Positions 32,183 through 40,092 of a DNA stretch of 64,000 nucleotides are shown piece by piece. Made by a program: the position numbers and the translations under genes. Below the pieces are notes generated by a model. The model ran no database searches. It was not told where the DNA came from and saw only the letters and a list, made by a program, of their open reading frames with translations. Each line of letters starts with the position of its first letter. Position 1 is the first letter of the stretch. The DNA comes from Meishania litoralis (GTDB lineage Bacteria; Bacteroidota; Bacteroidia; Flavobacteriales; Flavobacteriaceae), in NCBI RefSeq assembly GCF_042611095.1, contig NZ_JBHFPV010000001.1, positions 186,001 through 250,000 on the forward strand. Direction: 5' to 3'.

Positions 32183-32831
32183 AATCTGAAATAGGTTTGA
32201 AATCCTTCACTCCGGCCAGAATTGCAACATTCAGTGCGTTTACGCTTGGAACGATGGGACAGGAATATTTTTTATTATATGCGCAATATGGATTATACGC
32301 CTTGTTAAAGTTAAGTATGAGCGTATCTCCGCTAGGTATTGAAAGGTCTAAATATCTTCCGCCAGCGTAGGTTTCCTCACCATTGGTCTTATCGGTAAAG
32401 GGCAAAAAAAGATAATCACGATATTCTTCTTGTTGCATCAATTCCTCATTCTGGTACACTTCTAACCGATGCTCGACACCATTCAAGCTAAAATGGGCCA
32501 TACCGTAAACAACCTCCCTTGATTTTCTATCGGTGGTGGTGGGCATCAGAAAGGGAATGGCATCGGGGGTACGCACAAATTTGGCCACAACTATGAATGA
32601 TGTGTCGGGGTCAAAGAAATCCAACCCTTCGAAATTTTTTCTATGTCTATCGGGCAGCGGCGATGTTTCGGGATCTTTGAACTCTTTATTAAGTTCATTT
32701 TGAAACTCCAAGATATCCTTGACGGCATCAAGTTCTTGGGCGGCAATCTGTTCTTGAGCGACATCGTGGTATCTCTTATCCTGCTTGCACGACAGCATTA
32801 TCACCAAAAAAACAAAGGGAACAAATCTCAT
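32181..32831 (-). CDS. DUF1684 lipoprotein
   Basis: This 216-residue protein has a lipoprotein signal (MRFVPFVFLVIMLSCKQDK, lipidated Cys15). The mature part matches DUF1684: FKDPETSPLPDRHRKNFEGL near 52, GRYLDLSIPSGDTLILNFNKAYNPYCAY near 155, and the closing YSCPIVPSVNALNVAILAG. The function of DUF1684 is unknown; it may bind a ligand at the cell surface. I start it at the ATG at 32831, since an upstream in-frame ATG adds nine residues ahead of an intact signal. A TATTTTTG box at 32848-32855 supports this start. Confidence 0.86.
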   Translation of the reverse strand: MRFVPFVFLVIMLSCKQDKRYHDVAQEQIAAQELDAVKDILEFQNELNKEFKDPETSPLPDRHRKNFEGLDFFDPDTSFIVVAKFVRTPDAIPFLMPTTTDRKSREVVYGMAHFSLNGVEHRLEVYQNEELMQQEEYRDYLFLPFTDKTNGEETYAGGRYLDLSIPSGDTLILNFNKAYNPYCAYNKKYSCPIVPSVNALNVAILAGVKDFKPISD

Positions 32832-32847
32832 TTTAGCTGCTTTAAGA

Positions 32848-32855
32848 CAAAAATA
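32848..32855 (-). promoter_or_regulatory. Likely -7 box for the DUF1684 gene
   Basis: It reads TATTTTTG on the minus strand (consensus TAnnTTTG), 16 bases ahead of the start. A TTTG at 32885-32882 is 26 bases off, slightly too far. Confidence 0.42.
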
Positions 32856-32914
32856 CAATTTATACTACTTCGATACAGATCCAAATTTCTGTACTTTGCC
32901 GCAAAACATATCAA

Positions 32915-33652
32915 ATGCAAAAATCTATCCTTATCGCTTGCTTGGCCCTTACTGTCATATCCTGTGGGGAAACAAATAATAAACCCATTGACCATGGGAA
33001 GAACACAAGGGTATTGCCTGAGTTGGATACCACAAGGTACAATGTCGCTTTCTTGATCATGGATGGTACGTACAATACCGAATTCACGGCACCTTTCGAT
33101 ATTTTTCAACATACGAAATATAGAAAGGGAATCAAGGCCATGAATACCTTTACCGTCGCAAATACACTGAGCCCAATAACCACTTTCGAGGGCGTTCGGG
33201 TTCTACCTGATTATGATTATACTGTGGATGATCTACCCAAAATCGATATTCTTGTCGTGCCTAGCGCAGAACATCATCTTGACACTGACTTGAAAGACAA
33301 CATTATGATAGATTTTGTAAAGAAAGTAGATTCCAGTGCGCTCTATATGACCAGCCATTGTGACGGAGCTTTTGTTCTTGCCCAGGCCGGGGTTTTAGAC
33401 AACGTAGTTTCCACGACCTTTCCTAGTGATATCGAAAAATACAGGGCCATGTTCCCCCATTTGAGTATAAAGGACAGTGTACTCTTCGTGCATGACGCAA
33501 AATATATCACCTCGGCAGGTGGTGCCAAAAGTTTCGAAGCGGCACTTTATCTTTGTGAATTGTTATATGGCAAAGAAATTGCCGAAAGTATCGCCAAAGG
33601 CCTCGTTATCGATTGGCGGCTTGACCAAGTACCGCACCTTATCGTTCAATAA
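32915..33652 (+). CDS. DJ-1/PfpI-superfamily lipoprotein
   Basis: This 245-residue protein begins with a lipoprotein signal (MQKSILIACLALTVISCGE, lipidated Cys17) and then carries a DJ-1/PfpI fold. The nucleophilic elbow is MTSHCDGAFVLAQAG near residue 147, with Cys in the class I amidotransferase-like position. YITSAGGAKSFEAALYLCE near 194 is the conserved following segment. Family members of this type often precede AraC domains as ligand sensors; here there is no DNA-binding part and the protein is exported. Its end overlaps the convergent hydrolase gene by 14 bases. Confidence 0.86.
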   Translation: MQKSILIACLALTVISCGETNNKPIDHGKNTRVLPELDTTRYNVAFLIMDGTYNTEFTAPFDIFQHTKYRKGIKAMNTFTVANTLSPITTFEGVRVLPDYDYTVDDLPKIDILVVPSAEHHLDTDLKDNIMIDFVKKVDSSALYMTSHCDGAFVLAQAGVLDNVVSTTFPSDIEKYRAMFPHLSIKDSVLFVHDAKYITSAGGAKSFEAALYLCELLYGKEIAESIAKGLVIDWRLDQVPHLIVQ

Positions 33653-35051
33653 TATCATAACGCGCCTCTTTGAGATATTTCTCGACCACTTTGTTATACT
33701 CGGGGGTAATACGTAATAGTGCCGTATTTTCAATTTCGTACAATGCGCTGCGATTGTCGTAGCCCGTTTTTAGCAATTCTTCCAAGTAGAAAAGAGCCGT
33801 GCCGTAATCTTCAATTTGCGCACTGATAGAAATTACCTTTAGATACCCCTCGGCATTTTTGGGGTCAATAATGGTCTTCAGCATGTACAGAAAATTAAGC
33901 GCATCTAGATCTAAGTTCGGTTCTACCTTTAAAAGGTCGATATTGTCGGCGACCAAAGCATTGATATAGCCCCTTAGGCGCACACCCATCTGGCGTTCAA
34001 AGACATTTTGACTTTTATCATATTTTTCAAGTTCCTCCATTTGGTATTTCCACCAGCCGAGGTTATTGAAATTATAGTGCATGATGTCTTCCTCCAAATA
34101 ATAGTCATAGTCATCCTTTATCAGGCTTTCTTTAAAAAAGATGGAATTCTGACTGCGCGTGTGCGATCGGTAGAATTTGTTCTTCTTCAAGGTTTTCCTA
34201 TTTTCTTTTAATGAATCGACGCTTATAAATGGACGATAGACGTCGATCATGTCCAAAATGGCCCTGTCGGCAAGAAGCGGCTTGTTTTTGGTTACGAACT
34301 GACCCGCCTCACCCAAATTCTTTTTGTAAGACCGGTGTATGAAAGTAGTGTCCCTGGCTACGATATTGTCTGCCATTGCGCCCAAGGTAAATAGTTCAAG
34401 GGCCTTGGAAAGTTGTTCTTTGGGCGGCCATTCATGACCTCCTTCGAAGACCAAAAGTTGATTTGGAAACTTCAATCTATCCAATGTCTCTTCCAACGAA
34501 ATCAGGTCAGGATAACTATAATCAAGATTACCAACTATACCAATAAAATGAAAAGGATTCTTATCGCTCAAGACCTCGGTGGTAGAAATCGCGGACCCAC
34601 AAGAAATTACGCCCTTGACGGTCTTAATAAAAGTAGGGATCAATGAAGAAAATCTACCCCCGCCCGAAAATCCGGCCACATAGGTTCTGTTCATTTGTGC
34701 CGGAAGCATATTATAAACGGAATTGAACATGCGGCTACTAACCAGCATATTATCGGTCAAGGACAACGAATCGGAAACATTGTTCGAACTCGCCAGAATA
34801 TATCCCTGTTCTTCGGCCGCTTCCTTGAAAACGCCAAGTGCCTGCCTACCCCGACCTTTCATGTCAAAAACAAAAACGACCGGCCACTTTTTTGAAGTAT
34901 CGAAATTGGTGGGCAGGTAAAGGGCAAAGCTTTCGGCAACGGTATCCAGAACAGAAACCGCATCGGTAATAACTCCTTTTTTAAGGGCGATCTGCTGTGC
35001 CGAGGCACAAATAAAAGACCCCAAGGCAAGTACGAATAAAATTCTTTTCAT
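33639..35051 (-). CDS. Exported alpha/beta-hydrolase with C-terminal helical region
   Basis: This 470-residue protein has a signal peptide (about residues 1-19, ending ICASAQ). The first half is an alpha/beta-hydrolase: WPVVFVFDMKGRG is strand and oxyanion region, AGFSGGGRFSS near 128 has the nucleophile Ser in GxSxG, and EGGHEWPP near 205 the catalytic His. The second half (about 240-470) is helical with TPR-like segments such as AEGYLKVISISAQIEDYGTALFYLEELL. The substrate is unknown. It is a single gene; its stop overlaps that of the PfpI-like gene. Confidence 0.78.
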   Translation of the reverse strand: MKRILFVLALGSFICASAQQIALKKGVITDAVSVLDTVAESFALYLPTNFDTSKKWPVVFVFDMKGRGRQALGVFKEAAEEQGYILASSNNVSDSLSLTDNMLVSSRMFNSVYNMLPAQMNRTYVAGFSGGGRFSSLIPTFIKTVKGVISCGSAISTTEVLSDKNPFHFIGIVGNLDYSYPDLISLEETLDRLKFPNQLLVFEGGHEWPPKEQLSKALELFTLGAMADNIVARDTTFIHRSYKKNLGEAGQFVTKNKPLLADRAILDMIDVYRPFISVDSLKENRKTLKKNKFYRSHTRSQNSIFFKESLIKDDYDYYLEEDIMHYNFNNLGWWKYQMEELEKYDKSQNVFERQMGVRLRGYINALVADNIDLLKVEPNLDLDALNFLYMLKTIIDPKNAEGYLKVISISAQIEDYGTALFYLEELLKTGYDNRSALYEIENTALLRITPEYNKVVEKYLKEARYDIIER

Positions 35052-35125
35052 AGCAAAAGGTTAATCAAAAACCCGGCCAAAATTACCACTCAAAACAATA
35101 TGGTAAATATGTGGCTCAAATATGC

Positions 35126-35950
35126 CTATTCCCCTATCTGACCTATTTCTATTCCCTCTGAATAGGCAACCTTTATGTCGTTCTCGCTGAAAGCCTTCTT
35201 GATGGCCCTGTTGGCCGCAAAGGTGACTTCCCAGTAATCATCGGGCAACACATAAGGCCGTACGATGAGCTGAACATTATGCGAATCAAAATTATGGATA
35301 CCGATTTCAGGTAATGGCTCTTTTAGAATTTTTGGCACGCCCTGAAGTGATTCCGCGATAATTTTGTTTACCCTTGGAAAACTCTCAGAATAGGGCATGG
35401 TTACCTCCAATTCTAAACGGATCATTCCTTTTTCGGAGTAATTGGTCACGACGGAATCGGTAATCTTCGAATTGGGAATTATCAGAATCTTGTTCCCCGG
35501 CGTGAGCACATCTGTACTAAAAATTCCTATTTGCTCAACACTTCCAAATTTTTCCTCTACTTGAATCCAATCTCCGACCTTGTACGGTTTTAAGGTAAGG
35601 ATAAGGATTCCGGATGCAAAATTTCCCAAACTCCCCTGAAGGGCCATTCCAACAGCAAATCCCGCTGCCGCAAGAATGGCTACCAATCCGGTCAAGTCGG
35701 CCCCCAAGACTGAAGCTATGACAAAAAGCACAGCGCCTTTGAGCAATATGCCGACCGTGGAAGATAGAAACGGTCTCAATGTTTCTGAAAAACCGGTTCT
35801 TTTGAGGGCAGCGTTAACGACCTGTACAATTTTCTTCGCAATCTTAAAGCCGATCCACAGAATGACCCCAGCCGCAATGATCCTTGGCAGATAGAAGATT
35901 GCCTTGTCGATGGCAATCTGCATGTATTCGTTCAATTTGTCCCATTCCAT
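35126..35950 (-). CDS. mscS: Small-conductance mechanosensitive channel MscS
   Basis: This 274-residue protein is close in length to E. coli MscS (286). It has three spans: about 15-37, 62-82, and the pore helix around 88-115 (LVAILAAAGFAVGMALQGS, the Gly/Ala-rich TM3), then the beta domain starting GNFASGILILTLKPYKVGDWI and the alpha/beta cage. It should act as a safety valve during osmotic downshock. It is the second MscS-type gene in the window and closer to the canonical form than the one at 16772. It stands 55 bases downstream of the symporter region and is probably transcribed alone. Confidence 0.93.
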   Translation of the reverse strand: MEWDKLNEYMQIAIDKAIFYLPRIIAAGVILWIGFKIAKKIVQVVNAALKRTGFSETLRPFLSSTVGILLKGAVLFVIASVLGADLTGLVAILAAAGFAVGMALQGSLGNFASGILILTLKPYKVGDWIQVEEKFGSVEQIGIFSTDVLTPGNKILIIPNSKITDSVVTNYSEKGMIRLELEVTMPYSESFPRVNKIIAESLQGVPKILKEPLPEIGIHNFDSHNVQLIVRPYVLPDDYWEVTFAANRAIKKAFSENDIKVAYSEGIEIGQIGE

Positions 35951-36006
35951 GTAATAAAATAAACGATTAAATCGCGTATGGACAAATATTAAATAATTTA
36001 TATTCC

Positions 36007-37572
36007 CTACCCGATCGCTTTCATATATTTCACCAATTCTTCCTTGACCTTTGGCAAGAGTATGAACAAACCGATCATATTGGGCACCAACATAGCGAAT
36101 ATCATCGCATCTGAAAAATCCGTTACGGAATCAAGTCCGGCAGCGGCACCCACGACGACAAAAAGACAAAAAATAGATTTGTACAAATATTCCATTGACT
36201 TGCCCCTTCCAAACAGAAACGACCATGCCTGGTACCCGTAATAAGACCATGAGATCATTGAGGAAAAAGCAAACAATATGACCGCCAACGCCAATAAATA
36301 AGGAAACCACCAAACACCACTGGCCAGAGCATTAGCGGTCAGCACCACGCCTTGGGCATCTGATATTTCGGTCCCGACCTGAATCTGACCGGTAACGATC
36401 AGTACCAATGCGGTCATGGTGCACACGACCACGGTATCTATAAAAGGCTCCAATAATGCCACCAAACCCTCACTGGCCGCAAATTTTGTCTTGACAGCCG
36501 AATGGGCGATCGATGCGGAACCGATGCCCGCCTCGTTCGAGAAAGCCGCCCTTTTAAAACCTTGGATCATTACACCTATGACCCCTCCGGCAATGCCCTT
36601 TGGATCAAAAGCACCTTCAAGAATCGAACGAAAGGCTGCAGGAACAATTTCAAAATTGATGATCAAGATACCGACTACGGCCAAAACATACATTACGACC
36701 ATAGCCGGGACAATCTTGTCGGTAACCTTGGCTATTTTCTTGATACCTCCGATAATAACGATAGCTACCAATACCGACATAAACAGGCCGAACAACCATC
36801 CCTTTCCATGTATAAAACTGGTGTCTCCCCCCGTTACGTGCTCGAACAACTGAAAAGCTTGGTTGATCTGGAACATATTTCCGCCACCAAAGGATCCGCC
36901 AATGCACATTATGGCGAAAACCATGGCCAAGATCTTTCCCAATTTGGCCAAACCCTTTTTTTTCAGGCCTGTTGAGAGATAATACATTGGGCCACCGTAA
37001 ACCGTACCGTTTTCATCAATTTCACGATACACGACCCCAAGGGTACATTCGACAAACTTGGAGGCCATACCCAAGAAACCCACCAATACCATCCAAAAGG
37101 TCGCCCCCGGGCCACCAAGTGAAAGTGCAATGGCCACACCTGCAATATTTCCAAGTCCTACGGTTGCCGACAAAGCGGCCGTCAAGGCTTGAAAATGAGT
37201 CACTTCACCTTGATGGCCTTCGACACGTATGGTATCGGGCTGGTCTCCTTCGTCCGTAAAAACGGATTCAGAAACCTCAATTGGAAGTTTGTCCTCCAAA
37301 TCATCGTAATCACCTTTGACAATTCTAAGGGCCGTTGCAAAACTACCAAAGTTGATCCCTTTAAAATAAACCGTGAAATAGCCCGCACCAAATAGAAGCA
37401 CCATAAGCACCCAAGGAATTCCGACCGAATCGGTTATCGGAATTTCGGCAAAAATCGCATTGACGAACCAACCCGTCGCATCTTCGAATTTTCGGTTGAT
37501 CAGTTCATCGGCACCTTGTAGAACAGTAGGGCTTAAAAGCAAAATGAGAGGTGAAAATAATTTAATGGGCAT
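36007..37572 (-). CDS. Sodium:alanine/glycine symporter (AGCS family)
   Basis: This 521-residue membrane protein of the AGCS family imports alanine or glycine with sodium. It has ten to eleven spans. Recognisable segments are TALSATVGLGNIAGVAIAL near 132 (the sodium and substrate site), GGPGATFWMVLVGFLGMASKF, then KRAAFSNEAGIGSASIAHS near 341, and FAFSSMISWSYYGYQAWS near 439. The N-terminus carries an extra span that resembles an uncleaved signal. Its start codon is directly abutted by a 20-base perfect palindrome with a second palindrome further up, so expression is probably tightly controlled. Confidence 0.93.
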   Translation of the reverse strand: MPIKLFSPLILLLSPTVLQGADELINRKFEDATGWFVNAIFAEIPITDSVGIPWVLMVLLFGAGYFTVYFKGINFGSFATALRIVKGDYDDLEDKLPIEVSESVFTDEGDQPDTIRVEGHQGEVTHFQALTAALSATVGLGNIAGVAIALSLGGPGATFWMVLVGFLGMASKFVECTLGVVYREIDENGTVYGGPMYYLSTGLKKKGLAKLGKILAMVFAIMCIGGSFGGGNMFQINQAFQLFEHVTGGDTSFIHGKGWLFGLFMSVLVAIVIIGGIKKIAKVTDKIVPAMVVMYVLAVVGILIINFEIVPAAFRSILEGAFDPKGIAGGVIGVMIQGFKRAAFSNEAGIGSASIAHSAVKTKFAASEGLVALLEPFIDTVVVCTMTALVLIVTGQIQVGTEISDAQGVVLTANALASGVWWFPYLLALAVILFAFSSMISWSYYGYQAWSFLFGRGKSMEYLYKSIFCLFVVVGAAAGLDSVTDFSDAMIFAMLVPNMIGLFILLPKVKEELVKYMKAIG

Positions 37573-37592
37573 ACCTTAAAAATTTTTAAGGT
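37573..37592. promoter_or_regulatory. Perfect palindrome P1 touching the symporter start
   Basis: A perfect 20-base palindrome, ACCTTAAAAA joined to TTTTTAAGGT, ends exactly at the base before the symporter ATG. It shares the half-sites ACCTT-N10-AAGGT with P2. As DNA it is an operator-like dyad; as RNA it would fold over the ribosome-binding region. Confidence 0.65.
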
Positions 37593-37604
37593 CAATATGG
37601 CCGA

Positions 37605-37626
37605 AACCTTTTGCATGCAAAAGGTT
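37605..37626. promoter_or_regulatory. Perfect palindrome P2 upstream of the symporter
   Basis: A perfect 22-base palindrome, AACCTTTTGCA joined to TGCAAAAGGTT. Half-sites and spacing (ACCTT-N10-AAGGT) equal those of P1, and the centres are 33 bases apart, about three helical turns. The rest of the 305-base gap up to 37877 shows nothing I can name. Confidence 0.68.
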
Positions 37627-37877
37627 ACGCAATGCTTAAAAAAGGCCCATCAATATTTAACCAGTCATCAAGTACGTTCGGAACTTTAATAAAGAATTTC
37701 TTGAAACCAACTTTTCTCAAGGCAGAGCCGTAGAGCTACCTACCGACAGAAAGGTTTTGCCGGTTCCATTTTGATCTGAAGGTTAAAAGTCGCAATGCCG
37801 TTATTTAGCTTCCCATTTTTACGGGAATAGCAGTTTATCGGAAACCCCGACGCGGAATATCTGGGAATTCTTTGCGA

Positions 37878-38996
37878 TTAAAAACCGCCCTTTTTCAGTG
37901 TGGCATATTTCATTAGGTCATTCTCCTTGGCATATGAAATCAAGAGATTTTTGCCGTCTGCGCCGCTGATATTGAGCAACTTTTTAATTTGATGTATGTG
38001 TGCCTGAAAACCGTCGACACTGATATGCATGGCCTCTGCGATCTCGGTATACGATTTTTGGTCGCCCCAACATTCCAGGTTTGCCAGAACTTCTTTCTGT
38101 CGTACCGAAAGTTCGATCTTGGTGGTTTCCTTTAGCGTTTCCAGCTCTTTTTTTAGCCGGCCAATAGTATTCAAGTGGCTTTCATTGGCAACCTTCAATT
38201 GTAAATTAGTTTTTAGCAACTCTTCTTTTTCAAGCAGGAGCGATTCTAAACGAAATTGCTTTTCTTCCTTTTCGGAAAGGAATTTCCAACTGTAAAGTAA
38301 AATCGAAAATAATACGATAAACAGAAATTTAAAAGAAATGGCCGTGACCGTGCCCAATAGGGCCCAAGTATCTTCACGCATTGGTTTCACGAAACCACTA
38401 GGTACGATCCGGTGCGTTACGGCGATAACAATGAGAATGAAAAGCGCAAAGCTGGGCAAGTTCATGAACCGCATACTCCGTGTTTCAAAAGCCCGGTTCA
38501 ACGCATGCAGAAGCGCAAAGGCAACGACCACTGAAATCGGAATGTCGATCAACCAAATGAGCGAATTGTCGATACCATTCCCTACAAACGACACCATTAT
38601 GAATACAAAAGCCAACATACACATAACCCCAACATAAATCATAATAAATTCCCGTTCGGAAAATCGATCGACCATGCGGACGACTATATTTTGCCTTCCA
38701 CTATATTTAATCGATGGCAAGGAAAGTAAAATAAACATCGAATTCAATAGCGATAAGAACACTCCGAGATAAATAACAGGTTTACTGGTAGGCAGCAGGC
38801 CCAGTACGGTCACCCCTATAAGATTGGCCAGGGCGCCCAAGCCCCAAATCAAGATGGCGAGCCCGAACCACATGATGCCATTTATTCCATCAGTTCCGAC
38901 ATCGGTTCGCCGCTCTTTTTTGTAGATACGCTGAATGACGACCGCGGTAATCAGACACACAATTGCCGTAACCGCATATTCCAAGATAATTAGCAT
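37878..38996 (-). CDS. Membrane-anchored LuxR-type regulator (7 spans)
   Basis: This 372-residue protein appears to be a one-component sensor-regulator. Seven hydrophobic spans fill residues ~2-237, followed by a coiled coil (about 240-292, rich in Leu, Glu and Lys), then a LuxR-type helix-turn-helix at ~295-350 (LSVRQKEVLANLECW, then YTEIAEAMHISVDGFQAHI). The DNA-binding part would be held at the membrane. Its signal and target genes are unknown; neighbours include an amino-acid symporter and an Lrp regulator, both plausible targets by position only. It lies 71 bases downstream of the lrp gene on the same strand. Confidence 0.85.
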   Translation of the reverse strand: MLIILEYAVTAIVCLITAVVIQRIYKKERRTDVGTDGINGIMWFGLAILIWGLGALANLIGVTVLGLLPTSKPVIYLGVFLSLLNSMFILLSLPSIKYSGRQNIVVRMVDRFSEREFIMIYVGVMCMLAFVFIMVSFVGNGIDNSLIWLIDIPISVVVAFALLHALNRAFETRSMRFMNLPSFALFILIVIAVTHRIVPSGFVKPMREDTWALLGTVTAISFKFLFIVLFSILLYSWKFLSEKEEKQFRLESLLLEKEELLKTNLQLKVANESHLNTIGRLKKELETLKETTKIELSVRQKEVLANLECWGDQKSYTEIAEAMHISVDGFQAHIHQIKKLLNISGADGKNLLISYAKENDLMKYATLKKGGF

Positions 38997-39067
38997 ACAT
39001 ATCGGTTGAATACCCTAAAATAATCAAAATCAATTTCTTGGCACTGGTTAAGCACTGTTTAACCAAA

Positions 39068-39526
39068 CTAACCATCTGCCCTGCCGATAGGTGCATTGGT
39101 GATTACGTTCGATAATATAATATGGGTTCTTGTCTCACCGTACTGAATCAATTGATCGATAAATTTCTCCAAATGAAACTGATCTTTGAAAACCACTTCC
39201 ATAACGATGTTCTCATTGCCCGTGATGCGATAACAGTTAATCACCTCATCGAAAGTACCCACTTTATCCAGAAACGGCCTTAGTTTACCCATGAACGCGC
39301 GCAGCGTGATGATCGCCTTTAATTGATGGCCGGCCTTCGCGTGCGAGACCATCGCCCTATATCCTAAAAGTATTCCGAGGTCCTCCATTTTTTTTACCCG
39401 CTCGGCCACCGCAGGGGGAGTGAGCCCCACTTTTCTACCAATATTGGCGAAAGTTTCGCGGGCATTGTTTTGAAGACATTCCAATATCTTCCAATTTAGG
39501 TCGTCTATCTTTGGATTCGAAGACAT
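39068..39526 (-). CDS. Lrp/AsnC-family transcriptional regulator
   Basis: This 152-residue regulator has an N-terminal winged helix (LNWKILECLQNNARETFANI, then VGLTPPAVAERVKKMEDLGI) and a C-terminal RAM ligand-binding domain (about 70-145, including VINCYRITGNENIVMEVVF). Such proteins form octamers that respond to amino acids. Nearby genes for an alanine/glycine symporter and a branched-chain CoA mutase make an amino-acid role attractive, but that is inference. A minus-strand promoter with TACTTTTG at 39555-39548 lies 22 bases ahead of its start. Confidence 0.92.
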   Translation of the reverse strand: MSSNPKIDDLNWKILECLQNNARETFANIGRKVGLTPPAVAERVKKMEDLGILLGYRAMVSHAKAGHQLKAIITLRAFMGKLRPFLDKVGTFDEVINCYRITGNENIVMEVVFKDQFHLEKFIDQLIQYGETRTHIILSNVITNAPIGRADG

Positions 39527-39547
39527 TTTTCTCTAATAATTAACTTT

Positions 39548-39582
39548 CAAAAGTAAATATACAACAATACTATTTTTTACAA
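39548..39582 (-). promoter_or_regulatory. Promoter of the Lrp-family gene
   Basis: On the minus strand TTG (39582-39580), a 24-base spacer and TACTTTTG (39555-39548) fit the Bacteroidetes consensus with spacing one base beyond the usual range. Confidence 0.5.
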
Positions 39583-39637
39583 AGACAGATATCTCGTTTC
39601 CTTCCTAACTTTATATTATAATTGCTTGAAAGGAAAA

Positions 39638-40039
39638 ATGGCCCACAACCGTCTAAGTTCGATTCCGGTTTACCGGAAATCACTGGAACTCTGCTCGATG
39701 AGCAGGGCGATTGCTTCGTACGTTTCGTTCAATAAAGATTTGCTCAAACTCTACAAGTCACAAAGTCTTCGCGATATTATGGCCGACGCCATTTTGACCG
39801 ATGCTATTTTGATTCCGCAACAAATTGCGAAGGCCGAATATTCAAGATCACGTTCAGAACGATTGAAAAGTGCGACTTTCATTAACATCATGATCCGCAA
39901 TATCAATTCATATTGTCGTGGACTCGAACATGACGGAGTGCGCGAAAAAGAGTATTTGAATCTACTTCGCAACGAAGTCAAAAGTTTTCGAAAGTCATTT
40001 AAGGAATGGCGAAAATCGATTATCAACAGTCCTTTATAG
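39638..40039 (+). CDS. Four-helix-bundle protein (23S-IVP/Avd-like)
   Basis: This 133-residue all-helical protein resembles the small four-helix-bundle family that includes 23S rRNA intervening-sequence proteins and Avd. The opening segment IPVYRKSLELCSMSRAIASYVS and the last helix LLRNEVKSFRKSFKEWRKSI are basic, as in nucleic-acid-binding members. I start it at the ATG at 39638 behind GAAAGGA, rather than at an upstream TTG. No reverse transcriptase or variable repeat is nearby, so a retroelement role is unlikely. It is divergent from the Lrp-family gene and convergent with icmF. Confidence 0.66.
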   Translation: MAHNRLSSIPVYRKSLELCSMSRAIASYVSFNKDLLKLYKSQSLRDIMADAILTDAILIPQQIAKAEYSRSRSERLKSATFINIMIRNINSYCRGLEHDGVREKEYLNLLRNEVKSFRKSFKEWRKSIINSPL

Positions 40040-40092
40040 GTAGCCCCGAACCTTTTATTTTGTCAATCCTTTTAATGTAGGTTTCAGGTGGC

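Noticed and set aside
36502..36975. Plus-strand open frames opposite the sodium:alanine symporter
   Set aside because: The symporter frame is complete and matches its family; these frames lie opposite it and have no features of their own.
39638..40039. Avd-like protein as part of a diversity-generating retroelement
   Set aside because: No reverse transcriptase, template repeat or variable repeat is present; the four-helix fold alone is not enough.
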